Source: Isotricha intestinalis
Taxonomy: Eukaryota; Ciliophora; Litostomatea; Vestibuliferida; Isotrichidae
Length of the DNA stretch: 49,314 bases
NCBI GenBank assembly: GCA_023807065.1
Contig: JAJJLU010003581.1
Coordinates: 1-49,314 of the forward strand
Reading direction: 5' to 3'
Of the stretch, positions 37,805 through 46,789 are shown piece by piece. Every line of letters starts with the position of its first letter. The first letter of the stretch is position 1. Made by a program: the position numbers and the translations under genes. The notes below the pieces were generated by a model that was not told where the DNA came from, made no database searches, and saw nothing but the letters and a program-made list of their open reading frames with translations.

Positions 37805-39271
37805 ATGAAATCATTATTACTTTCAAATAAAACAGAACAAACATCATCATCATCAAATTTACAGAGTATTACAAAAGCAAAAAGACATTTTCAAAAATTA
37901 TCATATAAAACATTAATAACATCTTCTGAAATTGATAAAAATAAAAATAAGCATAAATATTTAAATACAGATAATTTAGGAGGAATTGTAAAAAAAATAA
38001 ATTTTCAAGATTCAACTCAATTGACAACAGTTTGTCATACAAATGAAAATTTAAATAATAATAAATCTCAACCAACAAAAATTTTTCCTAAATATCATTT
38101 AATTAAGGAAAATTCAAATAATAATTTAAAGAAAAATGAAGATAAAAAAAAAATAAAACAAGCTTCAATTGATTTGCAAAATAGATATACAAATATTATA
38201 AATAAAAATTATTATAAAAATTCAATGAAAGATAAAAATATTAATTTAAACAATAGGAAAAATTTAAGTGCTAAAAAACAACAAGAAAAAATATTAAAAA
38301 GAAGTGTTATAGAAAAAGATAAAATAAAAAATATTAAATTGAATAAAACAAAAGAAAAAAAAATGAAAAAAAGTTTTACTCCTTCAACTTTAAGAACAAC
38401 AGAAGAAAGTGAAAAAATAAGAGAAGAAAGTAAAAATAAAGAATCAATAATATTATCATCAATATCAACTTTTAAAACATTATTTAATGTAAAAGAGAAA
38501 AAAGAGAGAAAAATAATTTCAGATGCTCAAAAAAAAGAAATTGAAGAATTAAAAAAAAAATTAATATCAATTCCCATAAATAATAAAGAAAAAAATATAA
38601 TAAATAAAAAAGAGAATAAATATAATATTATTAGTGCAGATATGCTTGAAGAAACAATTAAAAATGAAAAAGAAATAAATAAAGAAATAATAATATCTTC
38701 AGAACAAAGAATTCAAACTTATACTTTGTTGCTTGAATGTATATCTAAAAAATTTAAAGAAATTGAAGATTTATTAGAAGAAAATGAAGAAAAAATAAGT
38801 GAATTACATTCAAAAATTGAATTTACAAATAATGAAGAAAATTTTGATTCAATGAGTACTATTATTAATTATGATGAAAAAATTATTAATAATAATTCTT
38901 GTGATTGTAATGATTCTGAAATTCAAGAAAAATCTAATATTATTATTCCTAAAGGTGAAATTATTCAAAAAATTCATAATATAAATTATTTTAATAAAGA
39001 AAAAATTTCCACTGATAATTGTGTTAATCGAATTAATAGTAATACTATTTTTTTCGATGTTAATTCTCTTTCTATGAATTCTGAAATTTTAAAAAAAAAT
39101 ATTAATGATAATAATGATTTTGTCTCTTTTTTATCTAATGATATGATTTCTTTTTTTCAACCTAATAATAATTATAAAATAAGTGATATTAATGAATTAA
39201 AAGAAAAAATACCCAAAAACGAAAAAAATGACAAAAACGAAGATAATAATAATAATTGTTATATATTTTAA
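37805..39271 (+). CDS. Unknown charged coiled-coil protein
   Basis: 488 residues from the ATG at 37805 (MKSLLLSNKTEQTSSSSNLQ). The frame is open upstream, but that extension begins at a GTG codon and looks like leader. The first 200 residues are Ser/Asn/Lys-rich and basic. A predicted coiled coil occupies about 235-345 (AQKKEIEELKKKLISIPINN; QRIQTYTLLLECISKKFKEI; LLEENEEKISELHSKIEF). The rest is Asn/Asp/Ser-rich. I recognise no domain. A structural or scaffold role is plausible from composition only. Stop is TAA. Confidence 0.72.
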   Translation: MKSLLLSNKTEQTSSSSNLQSITKAKRHFQKLSYKTLITSSEIDKNKNKHKYLNTDNLGGIVKKINFQDSTQLTTVCHTNENLNNNKSQPTKIFPKYHLIKENSNNNLKKNEDKKKIKQASIDLQNRYTNIINKNYYKNSMKDKNINLNNRKNLSAKKQQEKILKRSVIEKDKIKNIKLNKTKEKKMKKSFTPSTLRTTEESEKIREESKNKESIILSSISTFKTLFNVKEKKERKIISDAQKKEIEELKKKLISIPINNKEKNIINKKENKYNIISADMLEETIKNEKEINKEIIISSEQRIQTYTLLLECISKKFKEIEDLLEENEEKISELHSKIEFTNNEENFDSMSTIINYDEKIINNNSCDCNDSEIQEKSNIIIPKGEIIQKIHNINYFNKEKISTDNCVNRINSNTIFFDVNSLSMNSEILKKNINDNNDFVSFLSNDMISFFQPNNNYKISDINELKEKIPKNEKNDKNEDNNNNCYIF

Positions 39272-39387
39272 TAAAAAAAATAAAAAAAAGTAATATATAT
39301 TTAATTAATATTTATAATAGTAAAAATAATTTTTTTCAAAAAAACCATTAAATATGATAAATAAAAATTAAAATAAAAAAATATATA

Positions 39388-39882
39388 TTATTTAGTAATA
39401 TTTTGATTAACACCATATAAAATATTTTGAGGTTTATTAAAAAATAACTCAGCCATTTCTTTCCCATGTTTTTTTTCAATAAATTCTTGTTTAAACCCAT
39501 AACATTTAATTTTAGAAGAAGGAGGAAAAGGTTTATCATTTTGAGTAATAAATCTAATGAATCTACAAGGTAACCAACCAATATTAATAAATTTCATTGC
39601 ATTATCAGTACATTGAATTCTTTTATTTATCATTATATAATTTTCATTTTCATCATTACTTATTTCTAATGAAAATCTTACTGAACTTGGCTTTACTATT
39701 ATTATTCTTGATAATAATATATTTTCTGGAAATTCTAATTTATATTGATATAATGCTATTTTAGGTTTTTTCCAATAATAATCTTCATCTCTTGAATCTT
39801 CTGAAGGAGCTACTATTTTTGTTTCTGAATCAATTCTTTTTTTACTAAAATAAAATTGCTCTAAAAGACGAGTTTTTATCAT
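39388..39882 (-). CDS. Small beta-rich protein, possibly discoidin/jelly-roll-like
   Basis: A 164-residue protein with good amino-acid complexity. Alternating hydrophobic strands (IALYQYKLEFPENILLSRII, VRFSLEISNDENENYIMI, MKFINIGWLPCRFIRFITQN) are separated by turns, and the segment NIGWLPCRFIRF resembles the late strands of F5/8 type C-like jelly rolls found in small ciliary proteins such as IFT25 or in the CEP104 N-terminus. That fold assignment is a guess. No catalytic motif is present. The frame ends with TAA; the start MIKTRLLEQFYFSKKR follows an A-rich leader. It is more conserved-looking than its neighbours, so probably a real housekeeping or ciliary gene. Confidence 0.7.
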   Translation of the reverse strand: MIKTRLLEQFYFSKKRIDSETKIVAPSEDSRDEDYYWKKPKIALYQYKLEFPENILLSRIIIVKPSSVRFSLEISNDENENYIMINKRIQCTDNAMKFINIGWLPCRFIRFITQNDKPFPPSSKIKCYGFKQEFIEKKHGKEMAELFFNKPQNILYGVNQNITK

Positions 39883-40094
39883 TTTTTTATTATTTTATTT
39901 ATTTTTTTTTATTTTAGAAATTTTTTATAACTAGCGTAAATAAATTTTAATTTAAATTGTATTTTTATTTTTGTTAAAAAGTATAAATATTTACGAAATA
40001 ATATTCTATTTTTTTCAAAAGAAATTTTATTTTTTTAAGAAAATGAAATTTTAAAGGTATAATTTCTTGATAATTGTTTTTAAATATTTACATT

Positions 40095-40601
40095 TTATCC
40101 TTTAAAATTATGAATTTTTAAATTTTTTTTTTGGAATTTTGCCAAAAAATCTTTATCAATCTTTACTTTACTTGAATTATCTTCAAAAGCTGAAACTTTC
40201 ATTAAATTATTATTAACTCTTCCAACAGCTGAATTTGAAATATTTTGTGGAATTGGAATAGGCTTTTTAATTTTTTTATTTTCGTATTTTTTATTATTAT
40301 TAATAATATTTTCATTTTTTTGTTTTTTTAATTCTTGTTGGATTTCTTTTTCTTTTTCTTCTTTAATTTTTTTCTCTTCTTCCCATTTTTTTTTCTCTAA
40401 TTCTGCATTTTCAAATTTATATCCATTAACATCATCATTTATTGCTTCCATAAAATCTTTAGGAATTTTTTTAAGTCTCCTAATTTGACTATCATAATAT
40501 TGATTTTTTCCTTTTTGAGTTAAAGCATATATTTCATGTTTTTTTGTTGTTTCATATGGTTTACTATCAAATTCTATTCCTCTATTATCATCTAAAAACA
40601 T
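40095..40601 (-). CDS. Small charged helical protein, unknown
   Basis: 168 residues. The first 70 are well mixed and probably conserved (DDNRGIEFDSKPYETTKKHE, IYALTQKGKNQYYDSQIRRL, PKDFMEAINDDVNGYKFENA). A charged single-helix stretch follows at about 70-100 (KKKWEEEKKIKEEKEKEIQQ), then an Asn/Lys linker, a short motif PIPIPQNISNSAVGRVNNNL and a basic end (FLAKFQKKNLKIHNFKG). I do not recognise the family. Start ATG has an A/T-rich leader; stop is TAA. Confidence 0.7.
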   Translation of the reverse strand: MFLDDNRGIEFDSKPYETTKKHEIYALTQKGKNQYYDSQIRRLKKIPKDFMEAINDDVNGYKFENAELEKKKWEEEKKIKEEKEKEIQQELKKQKNENIINNNKKYENKKIKKPIPIPQNISNSAVGRVNNNLMKVSAFEDNSSKVKIDKDFLAKFQKKNLKIHNFKG

Positions 40602-40771
40602 TTTTTTTAATTAATTCTTATTAAAACTTTATTTAAAACAATAATAATAAATTAAATATAAAAAAAAGTAATTTTTTAAATAAAAATAACTTTGAGTAAT
40701 TAAAATCCATCAAAAATAAATAAGAAAATAAATAATTATTTTTGAAATTTAGTCATAAAAAAATAAAAATT

Positions 40772-41586
40772 TTATTTATCAAATATTAATTTGAAATATT
40801 TAAAAATTTCCAATATATTTATACCCAACCAACTCAAAGGTTGATTAGTTGCTTTACAAATTAATTTAAATTCTTTTAAATTATCAATCATTGCTTTATT
40901 ATAAATTGAATAAATTCCATTATCAATAGAATTTGTAAGATAAATTTTAGGATAAATAACTTTAAAAAATAAATCTTTAATATTATCTACATTATAAGTA
41001 TTAAAAAGGTATTTAAATAATGTTTTAATATCTTTATTTTCTTCAAATTGATGTTCTTCTTCTAAAAGAATATAAATTAATTCACAAATTTTTTTAGTTT
41101 CATTTGATTTATCATTATAAATTTCTTCTTCTTTTTCTTTAGTAATAAAATTTATTCCAATTTGAGAAGTTCTACTTGGAAAAATAATTTTTTTTTGATT
41201 TTCTGAATCAAAACTACTACTATTACTTTTATTAGAATCACTAAAACTTATTTCAGAGACTTTATCATTATTTTTATTATCATTTTTTTCATTTTCAATA
41301 CTTGGAATATTATTTGAATATGTATCATTAATATTTCTCATTTTTTCTTCTACTGTTAAAACTGGAGACGTTTCTAATATATCTAATTCCATTTTTCCTT
41401 TTTTAATTCTATCTACATTTAAGCAATTATCTGAATTTAATCTCGTATCTGTTTTATTATACTCTATATTATTCGTATTTTTATTTAAAATATTAGAATT
41501 AAAAGAAACATTTTTTCTATTTATTTCCTTTACTCTAATTTTATTTTCATTATCTTTTTCATTATTACTATTATTATTATTATTAC

Positions 41587-41666
<80 letters not shown>

Positions 41667-42841
41667 GATCCTTCATTAAAATCATTATTATCGATCAATG
41701 AAAATTGATTATTATTATTATCATCATTAATACTAAAATTACTATTATAATCAATTTTACTAATTTCAATAACTTTTTCTAATTCTTCATCTTCTTTTTT
41801 TTCTAAAAGATATTGGTCCATGGTTTGATGTGTAACCCAAATAGGCAAATCAACTCTTGGTTTGTAAGAATGTGTAACAATAGAAGAAAAAGAAAGACTA
41901 ACATGAATAAAATATCTACATTTAACAAGAGTACCATCAACACAAGGCATTAAAATATTATAATCTTTAATGAAAGGAAATGGATTATAAATTCCAGTAT
42001 AATTCAATTTTCCAACATCAGGATCATTAACAATAACAGAAAAATTAAATGAATTAGAATTTCCAACAGGAATATTAATAGGATATTTATATTCAAAAAT
42101 TGTTTTTTCAATTGGAAATTTTGATGTTTGATTTCTATTAGAAAAAGTAATTTTTCTTATTATGGAAAATTTAGAAGCAATAACATTTAATTTTCCTCTT
42201 GTATTATTAACATCAACAGTTAAAGGTATTTGATCTCCAAATTTATAATTTGTGGTAGGATAACTAACTGTTAAAGTGGTAGAACCTTTATCAATCATTC
42301 CCCATTTATGAACATTTGAAGTATTTGATATTTTCAAAGGAACATTTAAAACATAAGGTCTTGATTTTATTACTATCAAATTTTCATTCACACATTTGAA
42401 ATAAGGAGAAACCACATCTGCTATAACAGAATATCTAATATATGCTCTTCTATTCGGCATTGGAAATTCAAAAGAAGGATGAATATTTTTTGGAATTTTT
42501 AAAGAGAATGGAAATTTAAATTCTCCAGGATGCATATTTATTAATTGAGTATTTACATTCAATAATTTTGATAAATTTAATGGTACTTGATATATAATTA
42601 AATCATTAGTATCAGAATAAAGTACATTAGATGTCTCTTGAAAAAACCATCCTTCAAATAATCTTAATTTAAGTATGATATCTTGAAGAACTAATGGTTG
42701 AGGAGGAAGAACCCATATTTCTCCTTTTATTTCTTCTTCTTGAAAAAATATTTCTTTTGATAATAAAATTTTAAGAAATTGAACTGTTTTTCCTTGTGGT
42801 ATTTGTCCAATATATTGTGGATAATATCCTTGTTGACCCAT
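40772..42841 (-). CDS. Arrestin-like (alpha-arrestin type) protein with poly-Asn insertion
   Basis: 689 residues from the ATG at 42841 (MGQQGYYPQYIGQIPQGKTV); the upstream in-frame extension to 42868 starts with TTG and is leader. Residues about 20-175 form an arrestin N-domain: VQFLKILLSKEIFFQEEEIK, GEIWVLPPQPLVLQDIILKL, HPGEFKFPFSLKIPKNIHPS, YIRYSVIADV. A C-domain follows at about 185-340 (GSTTLTVSYPTTNYKFGDQI, FSIIRKITF, CRYFIHVSLSFSS). About 370-430 contains a long poly-Asn region. The C-terminal 110 residues are helical and unrecognised. Alpha-arrestins and related proteins link membrane cargo to ubiquitin ligases or the endosomal machinery; no PY motif is evident to me. Stop is TAA. Confidence 0.87.
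41561..41666. repeat. ATT/AAT trinucleotide microsatellite coding poly-Asn
   Basis: About 106 bp of ATT units on the plus strand, interrupted by a few ACT/AAT variants. They are read as AAT (Asn) with occasional AGT (Ser) and TAT (Tyr) on the minus strand inside the arrestin-like gene. Length is likely polymorphic and prone to sequencing or assembly error. Confidence 0.9.
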
Positions 42842-43646
42842 TTTTTTATTTTGTAGATTTTTATTCAATATAAATAATAAAATTATAATTCATTATTTTA
42901 TGTTTTTTTCTGTATATTAATTATTTTTTTTATTTTTTATTTTTTAATGTAATAATATATTATTGGGTGATGTTTAGAATTTCTGTTTCTTTTATATCTT
43001 CATAACTTGGTTTAATTTCTGAAATAAAATTTTGAAATTGATTTTGATTGTCAATGAATGAAGTATTTCTTTCTAAAAATGGTTCTATTCGATTTTTCAT
43101 TTCACAATTGTTTTCTTTATCTATTAAACAATTTTTAATCATATTCATTTGTTTTAAAGTATATTTGCTTGGAACTAAATCTAAAATACATTTATTGAAA
43201 TTTAAAGCATTATTAATCTTTTGATATATTAAACTAATTAAAGGTTCACTTAAATTATTATTTGTTTTTAAAGAATTTATTAAATTTTTAGGTTCTTCTC
43301 CAGGTTTTAATTCTAAAATTTCATATTTTTTCTTATCTATTTTTATAGCAATACGAAGAGATGAAGCTAAACTTTTTTTTAAATGATTTATATTATTATT
43401 AAGATTATACATATGTTGTTGTTGATTTTGAATATTCTTTAAATTATTTATCCATTCTTCTTTTATCTGAAACATTTTTTGTTGTTGTAAATTTGGATTT
43501 TGTAAATTATTGTTATTAATATTATTATTATGATTATGAAATTTTTGGAAGTTTTTATTTTGAATATTATGATTATATAAATCTTTGCTTTTATTTTCAA
43601 TGCCCAATAAATTTTTATCAGAATTTACTCTTTTATATATGAGTTG
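42743..43646. repeat. Direct repeat, copy 1 (904 bp)
   Basis: This segment spans the first 33 codons of the arrestin-like gene, the 118-bp spacer and the C-terminal third of the Q/N-rich gene. It reappears in the same orientation at 48410-49314 with one inserted G and no other difference that I could see. Confidence 0.93.
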
Positions 43647-45032
43647 TTGATGCCTTTTACTCATATTATTTTGATTATTATTATAAAAGTTTCTTTGACT
43701 CATATTTAAATTTAAATTCTGATTAATCATATTTGGTGGTATTGTATTTTGAGGAGCTTGAGGTGATTTTTGTGGAATCATAAAATTTAAATTTAAATTT
43801 GAATTAAAATTAGGCATTGTATTTTTATTACCTTGCATACTTAAACTTCCTTTATTATTCAAAGGCAAATTATTTCCATTATTATTTTTAAAAAATTTAT
43901 TGTTGTTATTCATTTGAGCAGGAAAATTTAAATTAGAAATATTAACCATATTTCCCATATTAATATTAGGATTCATATTTACCATATTTCCTTCATTTGG
44001 ACTTTTCTGAATTTTTTTATTCATTTTTTTATATTTCATTGAATCTTCATTAACTGCAAAAGGAAAATTTGAATTTTGATTATTCATATTATTAAATAAT
44101 TGATTTTGTTCAATTGGAATTGTCATATTATATAAATTAGGTAATCTTTGATAATTTTGTTGTTGAATATAATTTTTATTCATTAACATATCATTAGTAA
44201 TAAATTGATTCATATTTGCATTTCCCATATTTATATGTCTATTTATATTATCTTGATTTTCAATCATTCTATTCATATTTGAAAAACTTGATTGAGATAA
44301 ATCTTCTGTTGTTCCTTCTGATAATTTCTCATCTTTTTTTTCTCCTTCATTTTGCTTCATTTGATTCATATTATATAACATATTTTGATTTTGAACTGCA
44401 TTCATTAACATATTATGTCCTTTGTTTATATTCTGCTTATTTTGATTTTGTTGATTTTGAAAATTAAAATTTTGATTATTTAAAGTATTTCCATTTAAAT
44501 TTATGTTTTGTTTAAATTGTTCATTATTATTATTTATATTTTGAAGAAAATTATTATTATTATTAGTATTCATATTATTATTGTTATTAATTTGATTAGG
44601 TCTTTGTTGCTGATTATTAATTTGATTTTTCTTATGTGTTTTATTATACATTTGTGTATGATTGCTCTGCTGATTTTCAAAGATAAATTCTTCTTTTTGT
44701 TCTTTTCTTTTTCTTTTATTCTTTTTAAATCCTTGTGGACTATTTGTTCTTTGTCTATTGTCAAATTCCTCATTTTGGTTCTTCCCTTGATAATTTGTAT
44801 ATCCTTTTTTATGTTTTCTAAAATTTTGATAATTATTATTGTATTCATTTATATTTTGATTTGTATTTTTATCTTCTAATATATTTTGATTTCCTCTTTG
44901 ACTTCCCTCTTTGTAATTTTTTGAGTATCCTCCTTTTTTTCCTTGTTTTTGTACTTGATTTTGATTTTGTATTTCTTCTTTTGTTTGATTTTGCTCATAT
45001 ATTTGGTAATCTTGTCTTTCTTGATTTGTCAT
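42960..45032 (-). CDS. Q/N-rich, prion-like low-complexity protein with conserved C-terminal segment
   Basis: A 690-residue protein. Residues 1-500 are Gln/Asn/Met-rich and almost certainly disordered (QNQNKQNINKGHNMLM; repeated INMGNMVN-like and NMNQ units). The more complex C-terminus, about 555-690, contains SSLRIAIKIDKKKYEILELK followed by PGEEPKNLINSLKTNNNLSE and EPLISLIYQKI. This 'LxLKPGxxPxxLxxxFxxxxxLxxxLxxxLxxxI' pattern recurs at the ends of many protist proteins, but I cannot name the domain securely. Such Q/N-rich proteins often take part in RNA granules or phase-separated assemblies, which is an inference here. The last third is duplicated at the window end. Stop is TAA. Confidence 0.82.
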   Translation of the reverse strand: MTNQERQDYQIYEQNQTKEEIQNQNQVQKQGKKGGYSKNYKEGSQRGNQNILEDKNTNQNINEYNNNYQNFRKHKKGYTNYQGKNQNEEFDNRQRTNSPQGFKKNKRKRKEQKEEFIFENQQSNHTQMYNKTHKKNQINNQQQRPNQINNNNNMNTNNNNNFLQNINNNNEQFKQNINLNGNTLNNQNFNFQNQQNQNKQNINKGHNMLMNAVQNQNMLYNMNQMKQNEGEKKDEKLSEGTTEDLSQSSFSNMNRMIENQDNINRHINMGNANMNQFITNDMLMNKNYIQQQNYQRLPNLYNMTIPIEQNQLFNNMNNQNSNFPFAVNEDSMKYKKMNKKIQKSPNEGNMVNMNPNINMGNMVNISNLNFPAQMNNNNKFFKNNNGNNLPLNNKGSLSMQGNKNTMPNFNSNLNLNFMIPQKSPQAPQNTIPPNMINQNLNLNMSQRNFYNNNQNNMSKRHQQLIYKRVNSDKNLLGIENKSKDLYNHNIQNKNFQKFHNHNNNINNNNLQNPNLQQQKMFQIKEEWINNLKNIQNQQQHMYNLNNNINHLKKSLASSLRIAIKIDKKKYEILELKPGEEPKNLINSLKTNNNLSEPLISLIYQKINNALNFNKCILDLVPSKYTLKQMNMIKNCLIDKENNCEMKNRIEPFLERNTSFIDNQNQFQNFISEIKPSYEDIKETEILNITQ

Positions 45033-45360
45033 TTATGTTATTTTAATAAATTTTTTAGATTGTTATTTATTAATTCTTAATTTTATATTATGATTTAACT
45101 TTTTAATCAATTTTTTTTATTGGAAAATTCAGTAAAAATTTGTTATTTTTATGTATATTTTAATTTAGAAAGTAAAATTTTTTAAATAATATATCTAATA
45201 TTATTTTAAAATAAATTAGATATTAATCATTCTAAGGGATATGATTTTTAACATTATTTTTAATATTCTTTATACCAAATTAGTTTAGTATTATTGTCTT
45301 ATAAATTATAATTTATTATTTTTTTGCAATTAATCTAATAAATTAATTTATAAAAATGTT
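45033..45360. other. Intergenic spacer, nothing identified
   Basis: 328 bases of A/T-rich sequence upstream of the Q/N-rich gene (its promoter should be here) and downstream of the eIF5A-like relic. No other element was recognised. Confidence 0.45.
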
Positions 45361-45700
45361 TATTCTTCTCTTAATAATGAATTCTTAGACCAGCTTAATT
45401 ATTTATTTTCCCCTTTCTGCATTCACCAATTCATATTTACAAAGAATAAACAAAATTATAATATAGAAAGAGGACTCTATTTATTATGGATAAATTAATT
45501 CATGTCTATTCTTCATCTAAAAAATGTTAAAATTAGGATTGTAAAGAATGAAAAGAGGTTAAAAGTTCTCCTCAATTCAAACGAGACAGACAATAAAAAG
45601 AGGAATTTCCTTAAAGAAAACATATTGTCCTTTTTTTAGCTTATTATCATGATTCTTTTTAGATTATTCAGTTTATAATAGTTTTATTTCAAATGAAGAG
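45361..45700 (-). pseudogene. Probable decayed relic of translation factor eIF5A
   Basis: In a single minus-strand frame broken by stops, two blocks match eIF5A in the right order and spacing. KLKKGQYVFFKEIPLFIV aligns to the hypusine-domain start (ALRKNGFVVLKGRPCKIV). After about 18 residues, NIF-stop-MKNRHELIYP aligns to DIFTGKKYEDICP, followed further on by KYELVN against DYQLID. The hypusine loop itself (family TSKTGKHGHAK) is unrecognisable, replaced by VEE-like residues and stops, so any product would be non-functional. At least six in-frame stops are present. Identity is modest and based on eye alignment; the preserved frame with many stops suggests old decay by substitutions. Confidence 0.5.
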
Positions 45701-45988
45701 ATTATAAAATTTAACATTGACCTTAAAAAATCCTTCAATTTATCATCTCAAAAGTGGGTTTATCAAATTATAAAATAATATAAGAATGGATGAAAATTAA
45801 TATAAACTTTGAAAATGATTGTAAAAATTGTGAACAATTGTGAATTTGTTTTTTTTTTGATAAAAATATTTATTTGTGAAGATTTATATTGAAAGGAATT
45901 CACATATTTGAAGGTTAATAGAATAAAACAATAGATAAAATAGTTGATGTTTTTAGATTACATTAAATAAAAAAATATGACTAATCAT
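45701..45988. other. Spacer between damaged genes
   Basis: About 290 bases without an intact frame. It lies between the eIF5A-like relic and the gene with the internal TAA; no match was found. Confidence 0.4.
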
Positions 45989-46378
45989 TTAAGGTCTAGT
46001 CATAGATATTTTAAGAGTACTAACTTTTCTGTCTCTTCCTCTTATATTTTCTACACCATTATAACTTTCTACTCTAATATCTTTGAATCCTGCTAATCTT
46101 GCATATGCTTCAATTTGCCCAGCATCTAAATCTTGTAAGACACTTAGAGGTTGATGAATGATAATTTCACAAATTGCTCCAGATTTTAAACATTTAGCAA
46201 TATTGAAAAGAGCAATAGCTCTTAAATATTAAGCAGGTGAGTGAGCAATTATGCAACGATCAAAAGAAGCTTTAACATAATTTTCAAAAGCATTTAAATG
46301 AGCAGGATGTACAACCATTACTCCTTCTTCTCCATCATGATTATCACTTCCATCAATAATTAAAACTCTTTCTGGCAT
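45989..46378 (-). pseudogene. Small methyltransferase-like gene with in-frame TAA at codon 50
   Basis: Reading from the ATG at 46378 gives 129 codons plus a terminal TAA at 45989. It has normal protein complexity and lower A+T than its surroundings, broken only by a TAA at 46231..46229. The parts before (MPERVLIIDGSDNHDG; SFDRCIIAHSPA) and after (YLRAIALFNIAKCLKSGAIC; YARLAGFKDIRVES) form a plausible second half of a Rossmann methyltransferase fold: beta4, helix, 'cLKpGG'-like turn, beta5, then 'l..aGF.di.v'. This pattern resembles the anamorsin/Dre2 N-terminal domain. Gln at codon 50 would fit the helix start. Possibilities are a recent nonsense mutation (CAA to TAA), a sequencing error or stop readthrough. 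The rest of the frame is undamaged. Confidence 0.65.
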
Positions 46379-46789
46379 TTATATATGATTATTATAAATA
46401 TCTTTATTTTTTTATTAGAAATAATAATATAATTTTTATTGAATTAATCAAAAGAAAAAACTATTTAACATATTTATTTATATAATACATTATTAATAAT
46501 TAAAAAAGCAATTTAAACTAACTAATTTTAATTCAAAGTAGAAAATTCATATATTTAGAATTATAAAAAGATATTTTTTTAATATTATTGTCTTTATAAA
46601 AATCCCTTTTAATTGATATATTTTATTATTTATATAATTGACTGACTCAAAATTTTTATAAGAATAAATAATAAAATCGATTTCCAAAAAATAATATAAT
46701 GATATTTTTAAATAAAAATTTTTTTTCGCATTTATTGGAGTGATTGATTAAATTTTTATTAAAAAATTAAAAACAATAAAATATTTATT
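46379..46789. other. Intergenic spacer, nothing identified
   Basis: 411 bases of very A/T-rich sequence between two minus-strand genes. No reading frame, RNA gene or repeat was recognised. Confidence 0.5.

Noticed and set aside
44216..45046. Plus-strand hydrophobic frames opposite the Q/N-rich gene
   Set aside because: They are antisense of Asn/Gln codons, giving Ile/Leu/Phe-rich low-complexity sequence.
46225..46270. A 39-nt intron (GTTGC...AAGAG) that would remove the internal TAA
   Set aside because: It would delete residues that fit the methyltransferase fold, its composition is coding-like, and its ends differ from the GTA...TAG of the two supported introns.
45989..46378. A global code with TAA meaning Gln
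   Set aside because: TAA terminates most of the intact genes here, with non-coding sequence following. TAG and TGA are also used as stops, so a general reassignment does not fit.
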